Of a stretch of 64,000 bases of DNA, positions 43,336 through 53,884 are shown in pieces; position 1 is the first letter of the stretch; each line of letters opens with the position of its first letter. Source of the DNA: Dipodascopsis uninucleata var. uninucleata (Eukaryota; Ascomycota; Lipomycetes; Lipomycetales; Lipomycetaceae); contig JAJLTO010000003.1 in the NCBI GenBank assembly GCA_030568195.1, positions 22,501 through 86,500 on the forward strand. Direction: 5' to 3'. The position numbers and the translations under genes are program-made. Below the pieces are notes generated by a model that ran no database searches, was not told the origin of the DNA, and saw nothing but the letters and a program-made list of their open reading frames with translations.

Positions 43336-43896
43336 ATATCTTTTTTATTTTTTTGAGAATACTACCAATGTTTTATTTTTTCATCTATGCAACCCTTGAC
43401 CTATAATAGACTATTTGAACCAAAAATTTTCTTGTCCGTTCTTCATTTCTTGTGTATATATTGGTAAGAGAGCACTGGATTGCCTTGATATTTTGATATA
43501 GTTCTTGAATAAAAAGTACAGTTAACGAGTATATGATAGAGAAATCAATCGATTATAGTTTGATTTAGTTTGATGTATGGTAAGTTGTTGTGATTACTTT
43601 GGTTGATTGTGTAAATGATGTGTTTGTGATGACTAGAGTGCATTTGGCTCGAGATCTGGTTTCCAGGTCCATGTGGAAAAAACCACGCTACCTTTAACTA
43701 TTTGTCTGAACCTCATCATTTAAATGACTGGAATATTCGACATGATTGTTTTTAGATACGTTTAAAGACTTATATTTAATGTGGAAGTATTAACGACTTT
43801 TTAGTTTTATTAGTAAACCGAAAATATTTTATAGATAAGAGAAAATTGTCACTTTGCTGCTCAGAGCTGCAGAGAACATAGGTTATTTAGTATAAT
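43336..43896. other. Intergenic upstream of RAT1
   Basis: 561 bp, AT-rich, presumed RAT1 promoter and leader. ATG followed by GTAAGTTG occurs at 43577-43587; it could start a 5' leader intron but is in the wrong phase for the RAT1 protein. Confidence 0.45.
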
Positions 43897-46800
43897 ATGG
43901 GGTACATAAGTTTTATTTAATGGTTGGGTTAATGTATTTCGCTGCTTTTATGCTCGATTTTTACTTTGATTTCATACATACGCACTATTTCGTGCCTTTC
44001 GATGGAATATTGCGCCTTTTTTATGTTGAAAAACTAGTTCAATAAAGAAAGGATTTATTTTGATTTATTTCAATTGTTTTATAAATTATCCATCTCAACT
44101 TGTCCTGATTTGAAAAATTTAAGGGAGGAAGTAGTATTCGTATGTTTAGAGTAAAAATCAAGCGCATTTGAAAGCAATGAAACAGTTACACTCTAGATCT
44201 GTCTTTTGCTTAATATTTTGAACAGATAATAATGGTTTAAATTTAGTGTCCCGGCATTGTTTCGATGGCTTTCACGAAAATATCCTAAAATTGTCAGTCA
44301 AGTGATTGAGGAGCCAGACATCAATATAAATGGTGTGTCGTACCCTGCAGACTACACCCGTCCAAATCCTAATGGAGAATTGGATAACTTGTACCTCGAT
44401 ATGAATGGTATTGTTCATCCATGTAGTCATCCTGAAAATCGACCTCCGCCTGCTTCGGAAGATGAAATGATGTTGGAAATATTTAAGTACACTGATCGCG
44501 TTCTTGGTATGGCACGACCGCGAAAAATATTGATGATTGCGGTTGATGGTGTCGCACCACGAGCGAAAATGAACCAGCAAAGATCTAGGCGATTTCGATC
44601 TGCTAAAGACGCCAAGGACAAGGAAGAGCAGAATTCGAGGATCCTAGAAGAAATGGAAGCTCTGGGTAAAATAATCGATGATAGTCTCAAAGGCAAAAGA
44701 AGTTGGGACACGAATGTAATTACTCCTGGTACTCCATTTATGGATCTTCTCGCGTTATCCATCAGATATTGGACAACCTTTAAACTAAATAATGATCCTG
44801 GATGGAAAAATGTAAAAGTAATCATATCTGACGCAACAGTACCAGGTGAAGGGGAGCACAAAATCATGGAATTCATCCGTAGTCAACGTCAAAGTCCATA
44901 CTATAATCCAAATACGTCACATGCTATATATGGATTGGATGCAGATCTCATCATGTTGGGTCTAGCAACCCACGAACTTCATTTCAAAGTTCTTCGAGAA
45001 GATGTTTTTTTTCAGGATCGTCAACCTAGATCATGTCAGATATGCGGTCAAACAGGACATCAGACATCTCAGTGCACAGGGCAGGCAAAGATTAAAAACG
45101 GTGAATTCGATGAGATTGGTACACCTGCTCCTACAAAAAAACCGTTTATCTGGCTACATGTTAGTATTCTTAGAGAATATCTTGAACAAGAATTGTTAAT
45201 CACCCGCTTGCCTTTTAAGTTCGATTTGGAACGTGCTATAGATGACTGGGTTTTTATGTGTTTTTTCGTTGGTAATGATTTCTTGCCCCATATACCATCC
45301 CTGGAAATCCGTGAAAACGGCATTGATATTTTAATAAATATATGGAAACGAAATTTGGCTCAAATGGGTGACTACTTGACAACTGATGGTACGGTAAACC
45401 TGAAGAGTACTCAATATCTACTACGCGGACTTGGTGCACAAGAAGATCAGATATTTCGACGGCGCAGAGAGTTTGAGGTGCGACGAATTGAAAACCAAAA
45501 ACGACGGAAGTTAGAAAATGGAGGGAATTCTAATAATATGCCTGGAGCGTTCCCGGTTGTGAAAAGAAATCAAGTCGATATTGGCCCAAAATCACTTCCT
45601 TCTGATATTCCTCTATTTACTCCCAAAGGCGTTGCTGTAGGAGACTCTTCAGATGAGGGCTTGGAAGGAACGGTTAAAACAATTACATCAATTTCAAGTG
45701 CATCAGCAATCGCCAATACTGCAAACAAGAGTGCCGCGTCATTTTTAAAGGCACAGATATTGGCACGGAATTCGTCCGAAGACTCAAAAGCTGCAACATT
45801 GTCTACTGATGACACATCCTCGGTTGAGACAGCTCTTGTTGTAGGAAACGATGCAAGTCGTGAAACTAGTACACCAAGAAAACGTAAATATGATGTAGAT
45901 GAGGCTTCTATTAGCACCGAAGAGGAGGCCCATACAGAAGTAACTGCGACGAAAGCAATTCCGATAGATGAAGATGAGTCGAAGCCTGAAGATGATGATA
46001 CAGTACGATTGTGGGAGCCAGGATATCGCAAAAGATATTATGAGCAAAAATTTCATGCTCGGTCGGAAGATGATGCAGAGAATATTCGGCAAGATGTTGT
46101 CAAATCATATATTGAAGGCGTTAGTTGGGTCTTACTCTACTACTACCAAGGCTGTCCTTCTTGGAACTGGTTTTATCCATATCACTATGCTCCATTTGCT
46201 GCAGACTTCATTAATATTGAAGAGGTTGAAGTGTCATTTAACCTTGGAGTTCCGTTCAGACCATACGAGCAATTGATGGGTGTGCTACCTGCTGCATCAA
46301 GCCATACTCTACCACCTGTTCTGAGAACTTTAATGACAGATGAGACTAGCGAAATTATAGATTTTTATCCGGAATCATTTCCTATCGACATGAATGGTAA
46401 AAAGATGTCTTGGCAAGGCATTGCTTTGTTGCCTTTCATTGATGAGAAAAGGCTACTTTCTGCGGTTCAGGAGAAGTATAATTTGCTAACTGAGGAGGAG
46501 CAGTCACGAAACATGCACGGAAATGATGTCGTTTATGTTTCATCTGAAAGCAGATTTGGCGAATTCCTAACAAATAAGTTTTATGACAAGAATACGGCGG
46601 TTAATGGCAAGGTTGCATTACATCCAAAGATTAGTGACGGGCTGATTGGTTACATATCGCGAAATCCAAACTACAGACCAAAGGCTATCGCCAAATTTCC
46701 AATTACACTTAGCGAAGAACTCAGACAAGGAGTAGGTGGTATATACGGTGACATAGTCGAAGATACGTCGGTTAATGTAATTTACATAATGCCTAAGTCG

Positions 46801-47076
46801 AAATATACACATAAAAGTATGTTACTTCCAGGAGCTAAACCTTCTCCGCGAGTAGTGTCTTCCCTTGGGGGCAGTAATGGGGGTGTACCATACGATCGCC
46901 ATGACCGGCATGATTATCAAAGTGGTCATAATAATGGAAGCACTTACAATAGTGGCAGCCGGTCAAACAACTATGATAATGGTCCGCGAGGATTAGGTCA
47001 TTACGGCGGTCATCAGGCAGCATTCAACCGCGGCGGTAGTCGTGGCGGTAGTCGTGGGTCAAGAAGGTACTACTGA
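43897..47076 (+). CDS. RAT1: Nuclear 5'-3' exoribonuclease Rat1 (XRN2/Dhp1)
   Basis: Main exon 44247-47076. The acceptor at 44246 is set because exon 2 must read t-GTC-CCG-GCA (VPALFRWLSRKYP), and XRN proteins start MGVPALFRWLS. The missing ATGGG is supplied by a 5-nt exon at 43897-43901 followed by GTACAT; this gives 944 aa and a 345-nt intron. Exon 1 is the least certain part: ATGGTTGG/GTTAAT at 43920 is an alternative. The catalytic core shows YLDMNGIVHPC, AVDGVAPRAKMNQQRSRRF, SDATVPGEGEHKIMEF, YGLDADLIML and FVGNDFLPHIP. The zinc knuckle CQICGQTGHQTSQC marks Rat1/Xrn2 rather than Xrn1. The C-terminus is Gly/Asn/Arg-rich with RGG repeats. Rat1 acts in Pol II termination and rRNA/snoRNA 5' processing. 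Confidence 0.9.
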
Positions 47077-47769
47077 CGACTAGAATCAGTATGTACTACT
47101 CTTTTTTGTTGATATATAGTGGCCTACTGTTATGATCTTCAAGCCATGATTTTGGCTTTTGGCAGTATCTTGTTACTAAATTATTCTTTGGCTATACTGA
47201 AATTTGGTCTGTTAGTTCATAGCATATATTAAATGACACTTCCACGCATCAAAGAAATGATGTAAGCACATTTAGAACTTATCTAGAAATGTAGAGTAAA
47301 TGAAGGTTATCTGAAGTTGATTAGATATAAGGAACTGCACTTACAACTTAAGTACACAATTTTGAAGCGCTTTTATTGCCCTGAAAATATCTATTACCGA
47401 TGAGACTTCACTTTTACTATCTATACTAATAAAAATTACACTACGCGATGAGAACGATTTATAAACTATGTGAGACTTTATATTATACAATAAATATATG
47501 TATTCCATAGCGATGTGCTATGATAATAAGAATAAAGCACAAACAAACACGATAATAACGAACCCAATTTATATATAGCCTTACGATAAAATAAGACTAA
47601 AAAATACAAAAAGACATGAGCATAAACGAGAATTATGAAAATATAGGATAAATGATGACACCAGGAATCAAAATAAGTATAATATTTAAAAAAATCTGAA
47701 TAAAAATCTGAGGCAGCTTGATATGATTCCTTCTCTAAAACTTTTACAGACACGTTTTAGTTAAAACCA
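47077..47769. other. Convergent 3' region of RAT1 and PSA1
   Basis: 693 bp between two stop codons. A 91-codon minus-strand frame inside is Tyr/Leu/Phe-rich low-complexity text in the PSA1 3' UTR. No RNA gene recognised. Confidence 0.45.
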
Positions 47770-49093
47770 TTACATGATAATAGAAGGGGTCTCAATGTTA
47801 GAGCTAATGGTCTTATGTGGCAGAACAGAACCACCATTAACGTAAATCTCATCAGCAACAGTAACATCATCTCCAAGGACAGTCACGTTCTCGATTCTTG
47901 CCCAACGGCCAACAGTGGAGTTCCAACCAATGATAGAGGACTTAATCCAAGCATGATCCTTGACATGTGATCCCTTAAGAAGAACACATCTCTGCAACCT
48001 AACACCATCACCAATGACAACATTTGGCCCAATAGTGACATTTGGCCCAATGCGACAATTCTTTCCAATTTTAGCTGAGGGATCAATCAAAACATTACCA
48101 CCATGAACGAATTCCTCAGAAGGAGGAGTAAGAAGCTTAGAGCCAGCCTTGGCAAGGGACGAAAGATATAAGCATGTTCCGGAAAGGAAATCCTTCGGCT
48201 GACCAACGTCCATCCAATAACCATCAAGATCGAAAGAGTAAAGAGAATTATCCTTCGCAAGAGCTGGGAAAGTCTCCTTCTCGATAGAGGTAGGGCGGAG
48301 TTCAATTCTATCAACAACAGACGGGTTTAGGATGTAAATACCAGCGTTGATACGATTTCCAACAAACTCAACAGGCTTCTCAACAAATCTGTCAATCTGG
48401 CCATTAGTGTTTGGCTTGTGGACAATGACACCATACTTAGACGGCTCTTCAACCTTGGTAGCAACAATAGTAGCTTCCCCTCCATGAGAGCGATGAAATT
48501 CAGCAAGCTGCTGGAATGGATATTCGCAGATGACATCAGAGTTCAAAACAAAGAAAGGAGAATCATCCTTTTGTAGAACATCAGCAGCAAGCTTTAGAGG
48601 ACCGGCCGTACCAAGCGGCTCAGTTTCAACAGAGAAAGTAATCTTAATATTGTACATCTCCTCATACTTTTTCAGAGTTGCAACCATAACCTCAGGTCTG
48701 TAGTTAACAGCCAAAACGATGTCAGTAACACCAGCGGCAGCCAACGCTTCAACCTGATGAAGAATCATAGGTCTATTACCGAACTAAATAATAATATCAC
48801 AATTAGTATACAAACTTTCAATGCTTTAAACTGTAAATAAATGTTTTGCCAGCTGTCCAACGCTATCAACTTTGAAACTCTTATCTTCAAGAAATTGAAA
48901 TATAGAGTATACAATATTTAACGAAACATTGGACAGCTCTGCTATATCAAATAAACAATTTGCAAATATCACTGTTCGGATAATTTCACAAATTAGACTA
49001 CATTTAACGTACCTCAACCAATGGTTTTGGAAGAGTAAGCGTCAAGGGACGCAAGCGGGTACCATAACCACCGACAAGAATCAGACCCTTCAT
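47770..49093 (-). CDS. PSA1: Mannose-1-phosphate guanylyltransferase (GDP-mannose pyrophosphorylase)
   Basis: Two exons: 49093-49013 and 48783-47770 (364 aa; yeast Psa1 is 361). Exon 1 gives [17 protein letters not shown], the nucleotidyltransferase signature; exon 2 continues [58 protein letters not shown] and a C-terminal left-handed beta-helix of hexapeptide repeats ([20 protein letters not shown]). It makes GDP-mannose for N- and O-glycosylation, GPI anchors and cell-wall mannan. The intron is 229 nt, with a 10-bp inverted repeat inside. CDS base composition and the near-absence of rare codons fit strong expression. Confidence 0.96.
48851..48938. repeat. 10-bp inverted repeat inside the PSA1 intron
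   Basis: AGCTGTCCAA (48851-48860) and TTGGACAGCT (48929-48938) are perfect reverse complements 68 nt apart, inside the 229-nt intron. They could bring donor and acceptor closer in the pre-mRNA. Confidence 0.5.
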
Positions 49094-49356
49094 TTTTTTC
49101 ACAGAAATTTGTTGGAAATTGAGATTTGTAGAGTAATATATCTATAAATCCGAAGTGTTAGAAGAACAGCGAACAAGAAGTACACCAATAATAAAGAAGA
49201 AATCTAATAATGATTGTTATTGAATCCATATAACAATCAATTAATTAAACAAAAATACATATACTTACTTCTATATTCTCAATTAAAATATAGTCAAAAA
49301 TAAAGAAGGAACAAAGAAGGAGAAGAAAAGAGAAAATTTCGACTAAAGGGTGCCGG

Positions 49357-49447
49357 AAGGGTATTTGTATCTTTTTTTGGAGTATACATTAGACGCACGT
49401 ATATTACTGAAATCTCGTTGCAGCACACGCGTGGGAAAGGGTATTTG
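49357..49447. promoter_or_regulatory. Repeated AAGGGTATTTG element upstream of PSA1
   Basis: Two exact 11-bp copies, 49357-49367 and 49437-49447, 80 bp apart in the same direction, 264-354 bp upstream of the PSA1 start codon. Confidence 0.35.
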
Positions 49448-51042
49448 GTGCAGCCACGGTACAGTCTCCTTAGAAATATCTATTCATTTTCGCACACTTC
49501 CTTATTTTATGTGCAGCAAAACGCTTTGTTATTATATTATTGCCCTTTTATTTGCCTTTTGCCATCCTTGAAAAGGTACTTTATTCTGTTTTGGGACATA
49601 CTATAAAGTTTGAATTTGTCGACAAAAATAGAACTTTAATTAGATTTTTACGACTACGTACTGCTTGCCCTTTATTCCCTTATACTACCAAAATATTATA
49701 TGATACTATTTGCTTCTCCCAGTTCCCCCTGTATTAAACATATGTTCAACCTCAGAGAGCAAGCGGTTGGATAGATTTCGGTTGCAGACTCATGTGAAGC
49801 ATTGACTACGCGTTTCCTGTTGCCGTTACTTTGAATATTTGATACTATAGTGGAATCAGTTAACAGGTGAGAAAGAAGGAGTAGCGAGATGACATTAGTT
49901 AGTCTTTATATGTTAGTTACGCGTGGCTACCATTATTGGTTTTTAGGACACGGTCAATATAATACGAATGTTGTTTGAATAATATTTATTTAATTTGTAA
50001 AAATAAATACAGAGAAACACCTCTTACGTAGAATCATTCACTGCATACGGTCTCCGTAGTTATAAATCAAATATATAGCAAATGAAGACGAGAAACGAAA
50101 GTCACTCTATGTTTTTAGGCGTATTTCTCAATCGATTGGCAATCTTTATCTGAAGTTTAGCTTTAGCTATAGTCGGCACGACAAGGAAATCTAATTTAAT
50201 ACTGATTTTCGATTATAATACAGCACTTTGATTAGCTACATATTAGCAAGTACCACCTTTGTGTCGACCAACTCTTTATAGCACTACGAATGGATCAATT
50301 ACCAACAAGTTCTATATGCCTTTGTTATGTAATGGAGATTTAGATTATGACTGTCGTATGAACAGTGGGAAAGATTAGGAAGAGAAAAGCAAACAAGTGC
50401 ATAACAAAGTAGCTATTTTAATAAGGCATTAAGATCGTAAAGATAGAAGTAGCGGATCCCTGCATAGTTTTTTATATACAATATCAAGGTAGCGTGTGAT
50501 CGCAACGAAAGAAATCTATGAAAGGTAAACTTGATGACTGTTCCAATTACTAGATAATACATGATTTTAACTGGAAGTGAGCGAATATCTATTATTCTTC
50601 TCAGGGAGATATAACGCACTTGCTCCGTAGGATGACCGTGCGTAGCACTCGATTGTCGTTATGTCAGGTATACTCTTCCCCTGTTATATATTAACATGTA
50701 GTGTTTTTTGATTTACTACTGAGTTACCGAGCAACTCCATACTCAGCTACTTACTACATATAATTATCAAATCGATACGCATTTATTCAACTGCTGACCC
50801 GAACCGTGATCTCTATAACAAGTAATAAGCTCAAATTAGGAGATATAACTGGTCGCGTAGATTTAGGATCATTCAAAGATATTTAATAATTATGCTAGAT
50901 CGCAAGAGGAGGCGAGCTATTAAGCTCTAAACGTATGTATATAGTATAATTTAACGGTTAACTTCGCATTTAGTTTCCCACGTCTAGTAGCTTAAAGCAG
51001 AACAGCCAGCCATAACCGCATGCGTGTCAAACTAGTAATATA

Positions 51043-51059
51043 TTAGGGTTATACCCTAA
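51043..51059. promoter_or_regulatory. TTAGGGT-TAT-ACCCTAA palindrome upstream of RPL24
   Basis: Seven-base perfect arms around TAT. AGGGT/ACCCTA motifs are known in fungal ribosomal-protein promoters (HomolE-like in fission yeast; telomere-repeat-like sites bound by Rap1/Tbf1-type factors). Distance to the RPL24 ATG is about 320 bp. Confidence 0.45.
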
Positions 51060-51086
51060 CTGACTCTCATATATCCAGCAGCATTC

Positions 51087-51122
51087 CATGTGGCATATAT
51101 GAATATAACATGTGGCATATAT
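51087..51122. repeat. 14-bp direct repeat CATGTGGCATATAT
   Basis: Perfect copies at 51087-51100 and 51109-51122, 22 bp apart (about two helix turns), in the RPL24 upstream region. Confidence 0.6.
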
Positions 51123-51133
51123 TCCAATAATGA

Positions 51134-51140
51134 CAGTCAC
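51134..51140 (+). promoter_or_regulatory. HomolD-like CAGTCAC box upstream of RPL24
   Basis: CAGTCAC matches 7 of the 8 bases of the fission-yeast HomolD box (CAGTCACA/G), the TATA substitute of ribosomal-protein genes. It lies 239 bp upstream of the RPL24 ATG. Function is inferred from position and gene class. Confidence 0.4.
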
Positions 51141-51378
51141 TGAATATTGTCTAATCACAAAAGGATTCGCTGAATTATATGAAATACATTTAAGAGCAGG
51201 GACATATACTATAAGTACACATAGTAATTTGAGTGTAAGTCGTGGTACCCGCCACTCTTTGTTATACACAAAATTAATCATCTACACTACTAAATTTTCT
51301 CGGTTTTGATCGAGTTTTTTTTGTCTACATCGTGTATTATATCTGTCTTTTCTCTATACAAGCATTTGAACATCGACA

Positions 51379-52173
51379 ATGAGAACTGAAATTGATTCAT
51401 TTTCTGGAAACAGGATTTATCCCGGTAGAGTACGTTATTTTTTGTTCCTTCACTTTTGATAGTATTGTGGATAGGACGTATGGAATGAGAAAATTTCAAA
51501 ATGATTGTCCTTATGTTGAGCAGTTTTGATTCATCTACAGTACACTGGTGCATATTGGACTGGTATTATTATTAAGCTGCTGAATTTCAATATGGTCTAT
51601 GATGTGGTAGACATGATTGAATCTGTGGAAACTGGAGAGGCTCGTGTGCATTACATATCAGAGTAAATGTACCGACGAATAATTATTCATCAAATAATTC
51701 AGCGTAGCTCTGTATAATTAGGTGCAAGATAGTTTACTAATGTTTTTTTTAAGGGATCCCTCTATGTTCGTGGTGATTCTAAGGTTTTCCGTTTTGTTTC
51801 TTCTAAGAGTGCCTCTCTCTTTCTTCAGCGAAAGAATCCTCGCAAAATTTCATGGACTGTTCTTTACCGCAGAATGCACAAAAAGGGTGTTACTGAAGAG
51901 GTGTCTAAGAAGCGTTCTCGTCGTACCGTCAAGCATCAGCGTGCTATTGTAGGTGCTTCTCTTGAAGTCATCAAAGAGAAGAGGTCTATCCGCCCAGAGG
52001 CTCGTAAGGCTGCTCGCACTGAGTCCATTGCTCTCGCTAAGGAGAAGAAGAAAGCAGCTGAGGCAAAGAAGAAGGCAGAAAAGGCTAAGGTTAAGGCTGC
52101 CGGTACTGCTGGTAAGGTTAGCAAGCAGCAGATGAAGGGTTCTGCACCGAAGGTTGTCCCTCGGTCACATTAA
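51379..52173 (+). CDS. RPL24: 60S ribosomal protein eL24
   Basis: Two exons: 51379-51429 and 51754-52173 (156 aa; yeast Rpl24 is 155). Exon 1 gives MRTEIDSFSGNRIYPGR; exon 2 continues GSLYVRGDSKVFRFVSSKSA, then RKNPRKISWTVLYRRMHKKG, TEEVSKKRSRRTVKHQRAI and an Ala/Lys-rich C-terminus. eL24 forms inter-subunit bridge eB13. The 324-nt first intron (TACTAAT branch at 51735) is far longer than most others here, as is common for ribosomal-protein genes. The coding sequence uses Lys AAG and Arg CGT heavily, a sign of high expression. Confidence 0.97.
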
Positions 52174-52885
52174 GTTCAGCGAGCTGTGCCTTGAAACAAA
52201 TATATATATATATCAATAAATGAATAAAAATATGAATGGGTTTGAGTACGTGTTTACTGGTTATATAATAAATTAGAGTATGCATTGTATGCCATTTGCA
52301 AGATTTGAAGCATAGCGAATTTATTTACTATTATATTTGAACATTTCTTGTTTCAATATATTAATTCTGCTATGCTTGATAGCTTTTAGCCAGACTCAAA
52401 TTGCAAATCCTGCGCAAGCTTCTTATGTAATTTATCTTCTGTAGAAGCTAATCTAAATAAAAAACTCTTTTAATAATATATTGAATTGTAACTAAGAGAC
52501 TTCTTGGTCATGATATTAAAATGGTCTATGCTAGTTTTATAGGCAGTTGCGGCTATACTAAGAGGAAAATACAATTTCCTGTCCAATCAATACAAGTTAA
52601 GCTTCTTTGGCCAACTCAGTATTGCACTGGGAGACTATGCTAGAATCGTAGGCGCTGCAATTTTGTTATCGTTGGTGATTGATTCACTTGGAGATCAGTG
52701 AGATCTATTTATACAGGTTGCCCTCATAGAATATATATAGTGCGGCTCCCGAAGCTCCACGAATTGCCTCATATTCGTTTGACGATATTCTCCAGCTTTT
52801 TTTTTACATGTATTTATGTTCTACTGAGTGTATTTTCATATTCACTATATTATAGTGTCTCTTATAGTTCTTAAAATCACTTAGT
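52174..52885. other. Intergenic RPL24/COQ3 with an unexplained open segment
   Basis: 712 bp. A 53-codon open segment directly after a TTTATAG acceptor-like site (52543-52701) reads as natural, membrane-protein-like text (AILRGKYNFLSNQYKLSFFG, then GDYARIVGAAILLSLVIDS). No start codon or upstream exon could be set with confidence, so it is not called a gene. The rest is 3' UTR and the COQ3 promoter, with a TATATATA run at 52201-52211. Confidence 0.4.
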
Positions 52886-53731
52886 ATGTCACTTATTTTA
52901 AATCGATTTATATTCAAATCACCAAGAGCAGCTGCTCAGTTTTGCCATTTTGCACGTCCTCATTCTACCTCGTGTAGTAATAATGCAGTCTCGGCTGACG
53001 AGCTAAATCATTTTAATGCTCTCGCATCTACGTGGTGGGATGTGCATGGATCTTCTCGATTGCTGCATAAGATGAACGATATCAGAATATCTTTTATGTT
53101 TGATACAATTGATACGTTTGCGATTCCTGGATTGTCACCTAAAAATGATTTGAAAGTGCTTGACGTCGGATGCGGTGGAGGAATTTTAACAGAATCTTTA
53201 GCGAGGCACAAAAGAGTTGGCAAAGTTACAGGTATAGACATGTCAGATAAAGTGATATCAGTAGCCAAAGATCACAAATTACAAGATCCAGACCTGGTCA
53301 TGGGTGCAAAGTTGGATTATAAGTTGTGTTCTCTCTTTGATTTACCTTCCTCTGATATCGGAAGTTACGATGCTATAACATTATTCGAAGTCCTAGAACA
53401 TGTTCCTAATCCTTCTGCCCTTTTAGAAGCAGCTACTTCTCGAATTCGTCCAGGAGGCTGGCTATTCGCTTCAACTGTTAATCGCACAGCTCTATCTTAC
53501 TTGACGACAATTTTTATCGGAGAAAAGATACTTAACATAGTTCCTGAAGGTACTCATACTTGGAGCAAATATATAAATGAAAGCGAACTTCGTAACTGGT
53601 TCATAGATAAGAATGCTGGTTGGGATGTTGTGCAGAGTAAAGGATGCGTTTATATGCCTTTTATTGGCTGGAAATTCTGTGGATCTCGCGACATGGGTAA
53701 TTATTTCTTAGCCGCCCGAAGATCGCATTAG
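52886..53731 (+). CDS. COQ3: Ubiquinone biosynthesis O-methyltransferase, mitochondrial
   Basis: Single exon of 281 aa. The N-terminus (MSLILNRFIFKSPRAAAQF) is a mitochondrial presequence. The text ELNHFNALASTWWDVHGSSR is diagnostic for UbiG/Coq3; SAM-binding motif I is VLDVGCGGG (91-99), followed by VTGIDMSDKVI, LFEVLEHVPNP and RPGGWLFASTVNRT. Coq3 performs both O-methylations in coenzyme Q synthesis at the matrix side of the inner membrane. No intron. Convergent with VPS60, with 153 bp between stops. Confidence 0.96.
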   Translation: MSLILNRFIFKSPRAAAQFCHFARPHSTSCSNNAVSADELNHFNALASTWWDVHGSSRLLHKMNDIRISFMFDTIDTFAIPGLSPKNDLKVLDVGCGGGILTESLARHKRVGKVTGIDMSDKVISVAKDHKLQDPDLVMGAKLDYKLCSLFDLPSSDIGSYDAITLFEVLEHVPNPSALLEAATSRIRPGGWLFASTVNRTALSYLTTIFIGEKILNIVPEGTHTWSKYINESELRNWFIDKNAGWDVVQSKGCVYMPFIGWKFCGSRDMGNYFLAARRSH

Positions 53732-53884
53732 ACGGGAGCAAATGCATCGTTAATTAAAAGTCTATCTGATACACGCCGTCTATGGTAATAAAATATAGCA
53801 TTTTGCTATATTGAAATCATAAAAAAATGACAAATATAAGTTGCTAACAAAGAAGGGTTAATGATATATTGAATAAAAAATAAT

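Larger units (their letters stand above)
49094..51378. other. 2.3-kb gene-free stretch between PSA1 and RPL24
   Basis: The longest interval without a supported gene. It must hold the PSA1 promoter (left) and the RPL24 promoter (right). Marked elements: AAGGGTATTTG twice near PSA1, and near RPL24 a TTAGGGT/ACCCTAA palindrome, a 14-bp direct repeat and a CAGTCAC box. Short open frames here have no protein-like text. No tRNA, snRNA or box C/D snoRNA could be recognised. Confidence 0.5.

Noticed and set aside
50524-50640. Possible box C/D snoRNA (TTGATGA)
   Set aside because: The C-box has a pyrimidine at its first place, and no D-box with a terminal stem follows at a suitable distance.
51043-51059. 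TTAGGG motif as telomeric DNA
   Set aside because: A single palindromic pair, not a tandem array, located between two housekeeping genes.
51590-51620. ATGATGT inside the RPL24 intron as an intronic snoRNA C box
   Set aside because: A one-base mismatch and no CTGA D box downstream within the intron.
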